From Nitrospinaceae bacterium (GTDB lineage Bacteria; Nitrospinota; Nitrospinia; Nitrospinales; Nitrospinaceae), in NCBI GenBank assembly GCA_024644405.1, contig JAHELC010000039.1:62001-126000 (forward strand): a stretch of 64,000 nucleotides of DNA, in the 5' to 3' direction. The notes beneath the pieces were generated by a model, which made no database searches, was not told the origin of the DNA, and was given only the letters and a program-made list of their open reading frames with translations. Both the position numbers and the translations under genes were made by a program. Within the stretch, counting starts at the first letter, position 1. Every line of letters starts with the position of its first letter. Positions 52,922 through 60,628 of this stretch are shown here, in pieces.

Positions 52922-53668
52922 TTATTTCGCCGCCGATTTTAAAGGTTCGATTTCATCCGGAGCCAACACCCGGTACAGGGCTTTACGATCCGTTTCGGTG
53001 GAGAGCACCGCCGCTTCCAGCGTCCACCGGTCGAACGCCTCGGCCAAGGTCATCGGTTGTTCCTCGGCGTCGCCGGATTCGGGCGCACCTTGTTTCTTGC
53101 CCTCTTCCCACAGGCGGCACGCTTCTTTCAACGCCTGTTTAAGTGAAAGCGAGGCAAAGTCGGTCTGCTCGATTTGTTTTTGAATCCACTCCGTTTCCTT
53201 GTCATTCCCGGAGATCACCGCGCCCTTTTTGAACATTTCCCAGTGCCCGTCGTAATTGAGCCGGAAGAACAACGGCCGGTTGTCAAAATCGATTTCAGCG
53301 AACAGCAGTTTGACCAGATACGGCGCCCGCATCACTTCTTCGAAATTCTGTTTCATGGCGGGAGCGATACCGAACTGGAGGAGCCGGGCAATGGTCACAT
53401 CTTTGTCCGACCGGTTGAATCCTTCCACGTGCGCCATGTCCAACAGAGTCATGCGCAAACGCTCGACGTCGGCGGGATGCCCGAGACTGCCCAGCGCGAT
53501 GCGGTCGTACACTTCAAAAATTTTCCCGGGCTGGGCGGTGAATCCCATCAACAGCGAGCCGCCCTGGTAGGGCACGGCAAGCACCGGCTGGCCTTTTTTC
53601 AGTTTCTCCTGGACGTAACTGTGGCGGGTGGAAATGGCCTCCATCCAGCGAAACGGTTCATCAAACAT
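52922..53668 (-). CDS. prcA: Proteasome subunit alpha
   Basis: Structural alpha-ring subunit of the bacterial 20S proteasome, 248 residues. The N-terminal gate helix (P-F-R-W-M-E-A-I-S-T-R-H-S-Y-V) is followed by G-G-S-L-L-M-G-F and E-V-Y-D-R-I-A-L-G-S-L-G-H, where the alpha fold normally has Y-D-R-V. No catalytic threonine is present, as expected. The C-terminal 60 residues are charged and helical. It starts 2 bp after prcB and ends 2 bp before pafA. Confidence 0.92.
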   Translation of the reverse strand: MFDEPFRWMEAISTRHSYVQEKLKKGQPVLAVPYQGGSLLMGFTAQPGKIFEVYDRIALGSLGHPADVERLRMTLLDMAHVEGFNRSDKDVTIARLLQFGIAPAMKQNFEEVMRAPYLVKLLFAEIDFDNRPLFFRLNYDGHWEMFKKGAVISGNDKETEWIQKQIEQTDFASLSLKQALKEACRLWEEGKKQGAPESGDAEEQPMTLAEAFDRWTLEAAVLSTETDRKALYRVLAPDEIEPLKSAAK

Positions 53669-53670
53669 GG

Positions 53671-54471
53671 TTATTTCCTTTTAGTGGATTCCTGAAACAG
53701 TGCCGCCAGTTCTTCTTCCGGCATGAACTGGTAACCTTCCCCGGTGATGCTGGCGATAACCGGATAAATTTTGTCTTCGGGACGGGCCTGCCCGGTAGCG
53801 CTGTCGAACTGCCCGGCTGTCTGCAACAGCCGTATGGCCAGTTTGGCGGCTTGCTTCAAATCCCTTTGCGCCAGTTTTTTGTCTCCCCAGAGATCTTCGT
53901 ACTCGAGGATACCGCGAATCACCGGCGACCCGGAACCGGTGGCGGTGTGGGTCTGGATTTCAAACTGCGCTCCCAGAATATCGTAAAAATAAAGATAGGG
54001 TTTGCCTTCTTTTTTGTCGAAAGAAGCAAAGATGGGGCTGACTGCGCCGACCCCCTGCATGGCCAGTCCCATGTTGTCCTTCAACAATTTGGACAGGGCG
54101 CGGATTTTGCCTTCGGTGCTCAGGGGTTGCAGTTGCGACCGGCGGTAATATTCGAAGTTGTGCGAAAGGATGCGGGCCATTTCGAACGCCGTGGCGGGTA
54201 CTCCGGCGATGGCCATCAGGGAAAAGTCGTCGATGGGAATCACCTTGTCGCACCGCTCGTACATGATGGAATTGCCAGCGGTAGCACGGCGGTCTCCGGC
54301 TACAATCAGGCCGTCCTTGAAATGAAAAGCCAGCACGGTGGTGCCCTGGGGCAGGCTGGCTTTGTCGATGGCGGTCAAACCGGCAATCGCTTTGGGCCAG
54401 GAATATCCCGACCGCTCCAGAAGATCGATAAAATCTCCCGGGCCATTAAAGTTCTCCGGTTTATCGCTCAT
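53671..54471 (-). CDS. prcB: Proteasome subunit beta (catalytic)
   Basis: Catalytic beta subunit of 266 residues. A 43-residue propeptide ends at Q-G, before the nucleophile T44 (T-T-V-L-A-F). D60 (V-A-G-D-R-R-A-T) and K76 (C-D-K-V-I) lie 16 and 32 residues after it, the classic D17/K33 positions, so the protein should be active after self-cleavage. G-A-V-S-P-I-F-A-S and H-T-A-T-G-S-G-S belong to the beta fold. Its ATG overlaps the UBact stop by 4 bp, coupling tag and protease synthesis. Confidence 0.94.
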   Translation of the reverse strand: MSDKPENFNGPGDFIDLLERSGYSWPKAIAGLTAIDKASLPQGTTVLAFHFKDGLIVAGDRRATAGNSIMYERCDKVIPIDDFSLMAIAGVPATAFEMARILSHNFEYYRRSQLQPLSTEGKIRALSKLLKDNMGLAMQGVGAVSPIFASFDKKEGKPYLYFYDILGAQFEIQTHTATGSGSPVIRGILEYEDLWGDKKLAQRDLKQAAKLAIRLLQTAGQFDSATGQARPEDKIYPVIASITGEGYQFMPEEELAALFQESTKRK

Positions 54472-54644
54472 TGACCCGTTCGCTGTTTGTATTTTTCAGA
54501 TTGCTTGGGGTCGACTTTTTTCATTCGCTTGAGGAGATCATCGCGTCCCGGCCGATTCACATCGGGTTTGGAAGGACCACTGTCCTTCCGGTCCGGCGTG
54601 GACTCTTTCTTCTCTTCCCGTCGCAGGGGATCATTCATTTCCAT
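54468..54644 (-). CDS. ubact: UBact, prokaryotic ubiquitin-like protein
   Basis: A 58-residue, strongly charged, presumably disordered tag protein. It ends K-Y-K-Q-R-T-G-Q, and its central part G-P-S-K-P-D-V-N-R-P followed by L-L-K-R-M-K-K-V-D-P fits the UBact family described from Gram-negative phyla including Nitrospinae. Actinobacterial Pup ends G-G-Q or G-G-E instead. The terminal Gln would have to be deamidated by Dop before PafA can use it. The first ATG (54644) has AAGGAG 8 bases upstream; an internal ATG (54638) forms an ATGA overlap with the dop stop. The stop overlaps prcB by 4 bp. Lysines and glutamates dominate; there is no Cys or Trp. Confidence 0.92.
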   Translation of the reverse strand: MEMNDPLRREEKKESTPDRKDSGPSKPDVNRPGRDDLLKRMKKVDPKQSEKYKQRTGQ

Positions 54645-56125
54645 GCAAACTGCTCCTTGTTTGAATCCAGGACCTGAAGGACATCTTCCTTGGTGATGAG
54701 TCCGGACAGATCCAAATACTCACCATTGTTGAATTCGATTCCCGTCCAATGGATGTTTTTAATATGGTCACGCTCCTGATCGACCGCCTGCCCGCGAATT
54801 CGCGCCCGTGTATCCTGCGGGGCCCGGTGAACAGCGTCGTCAACTTTGCTTTGCTCGATCAACCCGATAACACTTCCCTGGTCGCGCAGTCCGTAATAAA
54901 GACCGCGTTGCGGGTTAAGGTTATGATACTCCAAATCGAGACTTTGTAAAATCGGGTCTTCCCAGTGCAGGCCTTCCGCTGCCATAAAATCGCTGAAAAG
55001 GCTTTGCTTGATCGCCCAGTCGATACGATCGGCCAGGTTTTCCGGGTGATGCTTCAGGTCGTCCAACGTCCGGCCCCACTCCCGGGTGACCCAGTTCCAT
55101 TCTTCCTTATCGCCGGCAAGACCGGTTTGCTTGAGCGCCTGTTCCAGATACCATTCCTGAATTTCCAGCGGCGTAACCGTTTTCCCCGATTGCAGTTTCA
55201 GGAGCACCGTGCCGGTGGTATCCCGCGACACGCGCTGAACATCCTTCACCGGGTCGGTCAGCTCGAACGGCGCGTCCAGTTTCTGGGCACCAATCAAGGT
55301 TAACACCAGCCGGGTGGTCCCGACTTTCAACGCTGTTGCGTAAGCCGACATATTGGCGTCGCCCAATATCAAATGCAGACGCCGGTAATCCTGTGTAGCG
55401 TGCGGCTCATCGCGCGTGTTGATGATGGGCCGCTGGGTCATGGTCTCGATACTGAGCACACTGTCGATAAAATCGGAGCGTTGCGCCAGTTGCAACCCCG
55501 AAAACCCGTCTTCGTTTTTGCGTTCCGCGCCGACTTTCCCCGCCCCGGCATACAACTGACGCGTCACCAGAAACGGCACCAGATGCCGGACCCAGACATC
55601 GAACGGCAGTTTTCGCGGAATCAGATAATTGTCATGCGTGCCGTAACTGTGCCCGCTATAGTCGGTATTGTTTTTAAACAACTGAAGAACGTCGCCGCCC
55701 AGATCCAGATTGCGGAGCCGGACACATTCGCCGACGATTTGTTCTCCGGCCAAATCGTGCGCCACCAGATCGAACACGGTGCGGCATTCCGGCGTGCTGT
55801 ATTCCGGATGCGTATGATCATTGTAAAAACGCGCGCCGTTGGTCAGCACCCGGTCGCTTTTCATTTCCCAGTACGAATAAGGCCGTTTGCGGTCCTCTTC
55901 GCAGAATTCGTCTTCCTCTTCATCCTGCGCCAGGCGTGACACCTGAAACCCGCGCATATCGAGATGCGTGCGCTCGCGGTTATACGCCCAGGCCTTGAAA
56001 ACGCTTTTCGTTTCACAACGGGCCAGCAGGCGCATCGACTCTTCGACCGGGTCGGATTCTTCCTGGTCCTCGCGAACGATGCCGTATTCCGTTTCGATCC
56101 CCAGCAGAGGGACAATTTCGCTCAT
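54635..56125 (-). CDS. dop: Depupylase/deamidase Dop
   Basis: A 496-residue homologue of PafA that deamidates the tag C-terminus and can remove tags from substrates. L-G-I-E-T-E-Y-G-I starts the fold. The segment D-M-R-G-F-Q-V-S-R-L, the acidic insertion after it (Dop-loop region, about 65-90), and L-T-N-G-A-R-F-Y-N-D-H-T-H-P-E-Y-S-T-P-E with the nucleophile-type aspartate D103 are Dop features that the other copy lacks. K-N-N-T-D-Y-S-G-H-S-Y-G and N-T-R-D-E-P-H follow. It overlaps the ARC stop by 4 bp and overlaps the UBact gene at its own end. Confidence 0.9.
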   Translation of the reverse strand: MSEIVPLLGIETEYGIVREDQEESDPVEESMRLLARCETKSVFKAWAYNRERTHLDMRGFQVSRLAQDEEEDEFCEEDRKRPYSYWEMKSDRVLTNGARFYNDHTHPEYSTPECRTVFDLVAHDLAGEQIVGECVRLRNLDLGGDVLQLFKNNTDYSGHSYGTHDNYLIPRKLPFDVWVRHLVPFLVTRQLYAGAGKVGAERKNEDGFSGLQLAQRSDFIDSVLSIETMTQRPIINTRDEPHATQDYRRLHLILGDANMSAYATALKVGTTRLVLTLIGAQKLDAPFELTDPVKDVQRVSRDTTGTVLLKLQSGKTVTPLEIQEWYLEQALKQTGLAGDKEEWNWVTREWGRTLDDLKHHPENLADRIDWAIKQSLFSDFMAAEGLHWEDPILQSLDLEYHNLNPQRGLYYGLRDQGSVIGLIEQSKVDDAVHRAPQDTRARIRGQAVDQERDHIKNIHWTGIEFNNGEYLDLSGLITKEDVLQVLDSNKEQFAWK

Positions 56126-57744
56126 ATGATCGACCGGCTGAGGGTATCGGATGCAGCCTGATCGGAATCGTTGGGCCGCCGTACCCGCGCCACGTTCTTC
56201 GGATCAAAGTCGAGCAGCTGGAGCCAGTCTTCCATATTGGAGTCGGCCGGCAAAACACTGTTCTCGTTGAACTCGTTTTCAAGGGCCTGCGTCAGGTCGT
56301 CTTTTCTGATTTTCAACTCTTCTCCGGCAATGGCCCTCTCGATGGCGCGCTCCTTGGCGCGCAGGACGATGCCCTCCAGAATGGCGCCGGAGACAAAATC
56401 TTTCCAATAGAGTTTCTTGAACTCGCCGCTTTTGAGGGTCAGAACCAGCGCTTCCTGTTCCACAGATTTTTTGAATAAATGATCGAGGAACGGGTGGATC
56501 AGGTCTTTCATCCGGTCGCCATCGATCGGCAGTTCCGGCTTGAGGTACACCTGCAAAATGTCTTCGCAATCCTTCCGGCTGGGCCGTCCCACTTTAATTT
56601 TGCGGTCGATGCGTCCCGGTCGCAATATTGCGGGGTCGATCAGATCGGGCCGGTTGGTCGCCAGGATCACTACCATTTCGCGCACCGACTGAATACCGTC
56701 CATCTCCGCGCAGAACATCGGAACCAGCGTATTGGAAATGTTGTTGACCCGCATGGCCTGCCGGGTGCCCAGTACCGATTCAGCTTCATCGATGAAGATG
56801 AACGGAAGCTTGCCTTTTTCTTTATACTCGCGCGCCCGTTTGAAGATTTCGCGGACCTTGCGTTCCGATTCGCCCAGCCACATGTTTAATATTTCCGGTC
56901 CCTTGACATGGATGAACCGGCCTTCCAGGTCCTTACTGCCTTCATCCTTGGATTTGAGCTGGTCCACCACGTCGGACAGGATCGCTTTGCCGATCAGTGT
57001 TTTACCGCAACCGGGCGGGCCGTAAAACAGGAATCCCTTGGGCATACGGTATTCCATCTTACTGAGAATCTCTTCGTGCAGAATCGGGTACTCAATGACC
57101 TTGCGGACTTCTTCGATGACTTTATCCTGCCCTCCAACCTGCTGCCAGGTAACGGGAACGTAATCGTCCTCCACCAGCGACTTGGACTGGCGTTTGGGGA
57201 GGCGCTTCATGATGACTTTCTGTGTGGGATCGAGAACTACCTCATCCCCTTCCTTGAAGGTTTCCTGTTCCAACTCGGTGCAGGGTATCACCATGGATTC
57301 GGAAGTGTTGGCGCCGCCCCCGACCAGCCAATGCCCGTCGTCCAGACGGGACACGATACGGGAGATCGGGCCTCTTTCGGGCCGGGGAAGTTTGGCGATG
57401 GCGACAAATCCTTCGTTAACCGCAACCTGGTCACCGACCTGCAGTTCTCCGTCTTCAAGAATCTCGGGAGAGACCGCCGCCTGGTATTCGGTGCCGCCGA
57501 CATTCAGGCGGTACAAATCATCTTGCCCCTTGCCGAGAATGGTCCCGATACGATGCGCCGGCAGTTTGAGCTGGCGAATGGTTTCTTCCAGCGTTTTGAT
57601 TTTGAGATTATACTGTTGAGCCGACTGCTGGGCCTGCAGAAGAGCATCGCGCAGATCGAATATTTTTTCCTGAAGGTCAGGCCTGTCCGCCGTTTCCTCC
57701 AGCATTTGATCGATCAATTCTATAATATGGGTGGGGTCTCCCAT
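56122..57744 (-). CDS. arc: Proteasome-associated AAA ATPase ARC/Mpa
   Basis: Hexameric unfoldase of 540 residues that recognises tagged proteins through an N-terminal coiled coil (about 10-60) and threads them into the proteasome. Two OB-type domains (about 65-185) precede the AAA module with Walker A G-P-P-G-C-G-K-T (242-249), Walker B F-I-F-I-D-E-A-E (315-322) and sensor A-T-N-R-P-D-L-I-D. The C-terminus ends T-L-S-R-S-I-I; the G-Q-Y-L tail that docks Mycobacterium Mpa on the proteasome is absent. It is the first gene of the operon, with an AAGG Shine-Dalgarno and a promoter about 30 bp upstream. Confidence 0.93.
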   Translation of the reverse strand: MGDPTHIIELIDQMLEETADRPDLQEKIFDLRDALLQAQQSAQQYNLKIKTLEETIRQLKLPAHRIGTILGKGQDDLYRLNVGGTEYQAAVSPEILEDGELQVGDQVAVNEGFVAIAKLPRPERGPISRIVSRLDDGHWLVGGGANTSESMVIPCTELEQETFKEGDEVVLDPTQKVIMKRLPKRQSKSLVEDDYVPVTWQQVGGQDKVIEEVRKVIEYPILHEEILSKMEYRMPKGFLFYGPPGCGKTLIGKAILSDVVDQLKSKDEGSKDLEGRFIHVKGPEILNMWLGESERKVREIFKRAREYKEKGKLPFIFIDEAESVLGTRQAMRVNNISNTLVPMFCAEMDGIQSVREMVVILATNRPDLIDPAILRPGRIDRKIKVGRPSRKDCEDILQVYLKPELPIDGDRMKDLIHPFLDHLFKKSVEQEALVLTLKSGEFKKLYWKDFVSGAILEGIVLRAKERAIERAIAGEELKIRKDDLTQALENEFNENSVLPADSNMEDWLQLLDFDPKNVARVRRPNDSDQAASDTLSRSII

Positions 57745-57772
57745 GGGGCACCTTATTGAAGGGTATTTATCA

Positions 57773-57802
57773 ATTGTATGAATAATAAACTCAATAAATC
57801 AA
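57773..57802 (-). promoter_or_regulatory. Predicted promoter of the proteasome operon
   Basis: On the minus strand TTGATT and TACAAT are 18 bp apart, with five of six matches at the -10 box. The -10 lies about 30 bp before the ARC start codon. Confidence 0.45.
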
Positions 57803-57881
57803 GTCATTTCGCAGGGTTGGGAGGTCGGTGGACGGGCCGAAACACATGCATTTAAAAGCTTTTCGAAAGAAAGTTCCCTGG

Positions 57882-57905
57882 GGCCACCAAGACCCCCCGG
57901 TGGCC
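57882..57905. repeat. GGCCACC...GGTGGCC inverted repeat upstream of the ARC promoter
   Basis: A perfect 7-bp inverted repeat with a 10-base spacer (AAGACCCCCC). Because it lies between two divergent genes and has no T run, it may be an operator or a structured leader element. Confidence 0.4.
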
Positions 57906-58055
57906 ACCCAAGTAACCCCTTGATTTCAAACAAAAATTTATGGCATTAGGATTAGTTTTTTAATTACAATAACTTAAAAGGTTCCATTTTTATCAGGGAG
58001 AACTCTCGGCGGGTCTCGCTCAAGGGACACACTTGCGGGCCCACCGAAACAAGCC

Positions 58056-59357
58056 ATGTTCCGAATCAACAACAAACCCATCATCGACAAATGCATCGTC
58101 AGCTTCAGCCACAACTGTTTTGAAAGCCGCAGCCTGGCGGACAAATTCGCCCTGGAAAAAGCGCGGCGGGAAATTGCTCAGAAGAAAAAGGGCGTGAGCC
58201 ACCTGATCCTGCGGGCTGAGGGGGAAGAAATCGACCGGCTGAAATTTCTGTTTCTGGTCCGGGGAATCCCCATCATGTGTTACGCCCTCGGCAATCTGCT
58301 GATGTCGAGTTTGAAAGAAATCGTGGTGGTGGGTTCGACCGAGGTGAAGATCATTCTGGAACATTTTCTGGATGTGATCGACACCCGCGGCAAGCAGGTG
58401 ACGTTTGTCCATGAAGACCCGGACAACCTGATGCTGATCAACACCATGATTCTCGGGCGCAACCAACTCTCCCTCGCCGCCAATGAACTGGTATTGTTCC
58501 AACCGGGTGATCTGCCTTTCATGTACGACATTGAAGCCGTCCTGCGGGATAAAGACCTCAAACACCACAATCTGATTCTCTGGCTGAATTCCCGCCAGGC
58601 CATGTTCCCGCAATTCAAGGAAAACCCTGAAAGCGAATTCGTGGTGCGCAACTACCATTACCGGGTCATTGCCGAAAAAGCCAGGCAGTTGCACGATGTC
58701 AAGGAACCCAACGTCTACCCCATCAATCTGTCGGCCATTGAAGAAGATATTATCGAGCTCCTGCACCAAACCCGCAAGGACGGGAAAATCCTCAATGCGG
58801 GACTGAGCAAGGCGTTCCGGTCTCCGGCCCGAATGCTGATGCTGTTGCCGGTTCTGGCGAAACACTACCGGCACTTCGATTCCGATATGAAGAAATTCCG
58901 TCTGGACGATGATTTCAAGTTCGGGGCGCACCTCAAGAATTTCAACCAGGGGGCCTCGATTCTTCTGGACACCCCGTTCCTCGCCAAGTTCAACGACGAC
59001 CCGGCATTCGTTTCGGATGTGGATGCGCTGGAGGATTGGGAGGATTTCGAATCATTGGTGCATACTGCGGAGGAGCGGCACGGCGGAAACGGACTCGCGG
59101 CCATCCACCCCTTCGGCAAAGAATTGTTGAGGTTCAAGGAGCAGACCATGCCCAGGCTGAAAAAACTCATCCCGATGTACGCCGATTTTGAGGGTTACCT
59201 CAACCGGATGTATCGTTCGATGGAAATGCAGTATGTGCCCTTCGATGAAACGGGGCGCTACGACACCCCCAACCTGCACACCCCGCAGATTGAAACGGCG
59301 TACCACTGGTACGCCGACAAAACCCGCCAGCGTGCCGCTGGATCCAGTGTGGCCTAG
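58056..59357 (+). CDS. Unknown protein with a nucleotidyltransferase-like (GT-A) core
   Basis: A 433-residue cytoplasmic protein. The part G-I-P-I-M-C-Y-A-L, L-K-E-I-V-V-V-G-S (about residues 86-94) and L-F-Q-P-G-D-L-P-F-M-Y-D (about 146-157) has the order of MobA/IspD-type NTP transferases, including a D-x-P-F metal-site-like motif. However, the usual N-terminal L-A-A-G-x-G-x-R-M loop is missing. The C-terminal 200 residues are helical and charged, with no recognised domain. The gene is divergent from the proteasome operon and ends with a repeat-type hairpin. Function unknown. Confidence 0.68.
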   Translation: MFRINNKPIIDKCIVSFSHNCFESRSLADKFALEKARREIAQKKKGVSHLILRAEGEEIDRLKFLFLVRGIPIMCYALGNLLMSSLKEIVVVGSTEVKIILEHFLDVIDTRGKQVTFVHEDPDNLMLINTMILGRNQLSLAANELVLFQPGDLPFMYDIEAVLRDKDLKHHNLILWLNSRQAMFPQFKENPESEFVVRNYHYRVIAEKARQLHDVKEPNVYPINLSAIEEDIIELLHQTRKDGKILNAGLSKAFRSPARMLMLLPVLAKHYRHFDSDMKKFRLDDDFKFGAHLKNFNQGASILLDTPFLAKFNDDPAFVSDVDALEDWEDFESLVHTAEERHGGNGLAAIHPFGKELLRFKEQTMPRLKKLIPMYADFEGYLNRMYRSMEMQYVPFDETGRYDTPNLHTPQIETAYHWYADKTRQRAAGSSVA

Positions 59358-59381
59358 CCGGCTAAAAGCCGGAGCTAATTT
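59358..59381 (+). terminator. Hairpin after the unknown gene; relative of the post-rpoH hairpin
   Basis: CCGGCT-AAA-AGCCGG starts right after the TAG stop and is followed by AGCTAATTT, the same context as the hairpin behind rpoH. Confidence 0.45.
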
Positions 59382-59612
59382 CGCTGGGGCGTCCGATGAC
59401 AATCCATGATTTATTTTCGCCTCTGACTTTAGTTAAGCCGTCTAATTTCAATTCCTTTCCGAGTTCGGGAACTTGGCGGAGTTTTTAATTGCCACCGGTG
59501 GGAAGGATGCTATACAGTGGAGAGAGGGCAATGCGGCCCTATTTTTTTAGACGTCAGGATGCAGAAGATGAGGGACCCGCATTCGCGGGGCAAGGGTGTT
59601 GAGGGTATGTCG

Positions 59613-60545
59613 ATGGATCGTCTTGAAATTCACGAATCTCCGCGGTTGAAGTGGTTTGTGCTCATTTCTCTGGGGCTGCACATCACGGTCATGGTGGCCC
59701 AGGGGTTGATGCCCGACGAAAAAAGAACCACGAAAAAATTTCCCGCCGTGAAGGTCAAATACCTGCCGCCGGAAGAAAAGGCCCCGCCTCAAAAAGTTCC
59801 GACTTTTGCGGACGTTCCTAAACCGCGCAAGCTTGAAACGCCTGAAAGTTCCGAACTGATTGCCCGTTACGACAGCCGGGCACATTCCAATCGAAGCACC
59901 AACAAGGGCCTGCGTTATCAGAACAAAAAAACGGTGGTCCCCAAAACCAAAAAGTCTGTTTCTAAAAAATCGCAGCCCACTCCCAAAAAGAAAACGGTAT
60001 CGAAACCCACTCCCAAAACAATCAAAAAACCTTTTCGTCCCTATGACAAGGGATTTGCTCTACCCAAAAACAAGGGGGAAGTGGCCAACACCACACCGCC
60101 GAAACAAATTACCGGTGGAACGCTGGCGCTCCTGGATGGGTTCGATCCGGAAAAATACGCCGCCATGAATACGGAATCCGATACCGTCGAAGATGATGAA
60201 GAAGCGATTTCCCTGGGGACGCGGGAATCCAAGTATGCCTCTTATTTTGCGCGTATCAAGCGGCAGATCGAACTGGCATGGAACTACCCGAACGAAGCCC
60301 AGCGCAAGGGAATTACCGGACAACTGACACTCCGTTTTCAGATTTCCAGGGACGGCAACCTGATGAACGTCAGGTTGATCAATGGTTCCGGGTACAACAT
60401 TCTGGATGAGGCGGCGCTCCAGGCAGTTAAATCCGCCGCACCGTACTATCCTTTTCCGGTCACCATCGACCGGGAAACTCTGCCGATTCTAGCCAACTTT
60501 ATCTACAGTCCCAGCCCACGCGCAAAGTATTTCCCGCGCCCTTAA
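59613..60545 (+). CDS. TonB family energy-transducing protein
   Basis: A 310-residue protein with a single N-terminal membrane helix (about residues 11-28, W-F-V-L-I-S-L-G-L-H-I-T-V-M-V) and a long Pro/Lys/Thr-rich periplasmic spacer. A TonB C-terminal domain covers about the last 90 residues (Y-F-A-R-I-K-R-Q-I-E-L-A-W-N-Y-P, then G-I-T-G-Q-L-T-L-R-F, and L-D-E-A-A-L-Q-A-V-K). It should transmit the proton-motive force to outer-membrane receptors. The ATG at 59613 has GAGG 8 bases upstream; in-frame starts at 59607 and 59517 are possible. No exbB or exbD is adjacent. Confidence 0.85.
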   Translation: MDRLEIHESPRLKWFVLISLGLHITVMVAQGLMPDEKRTTKKFPAVKVKYLPPEEKAPPQKVPTFADVPKPRKLETPESSELIARYDSRAHSNRSTNKGLRYQNKKTVVPKTKKSVSKKSQPTPKKKTVSKPTPKTIKKPFRPYDKGFALPKNKGEVANTTPPKQITGGTLALLDGFDPEKYAAMNTESDTVEDDEEAISLGTRESKYASYFARIKRQIELAWNYPNEAQRKGITGQLTLRFQISRDGNLMNVRLINGSGYNILDEAALQAVKSAAPYYPFPVTIDRETLPILANFIYSPSPRAKYFPRP

Positions 60546-60628
60546 GCGTTCCCTCAGGATGATGGGAACAAACCTCACGACGAGCCTGTGGAAACTCCGG
60601 CATATTAAAGGGGTGGATACAAAGTGTT

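Larger units (their letters stand above)
57745..58055. other. Divergent intergenic region upstream of the proteasome operon
   Basis: A 311-bp gap between ARC (minus) and the unknown gene at 58056 (plus). It contains the predicted ARC promoter, a GC-rich hairpin and an AT-rich half. No ORF or terminator run was found. Confidence 0.55.

Noticed and set aside
54485-54677. Plus-strand open frames across the UBact gene
   Set aside because: They have no ribosome binding site and lie antisense to the UBact gene, whose start, Shine-Dalgarno and overlaps with dop and prcB are convincing.
60548-60569. GTTCCC/GGGAAC hairpin between the convergent TonB and GGDEF genes
   Set aside because: A 6-bp stem with a 10-base loop and no T run on either strand is too weak to call a terminator.
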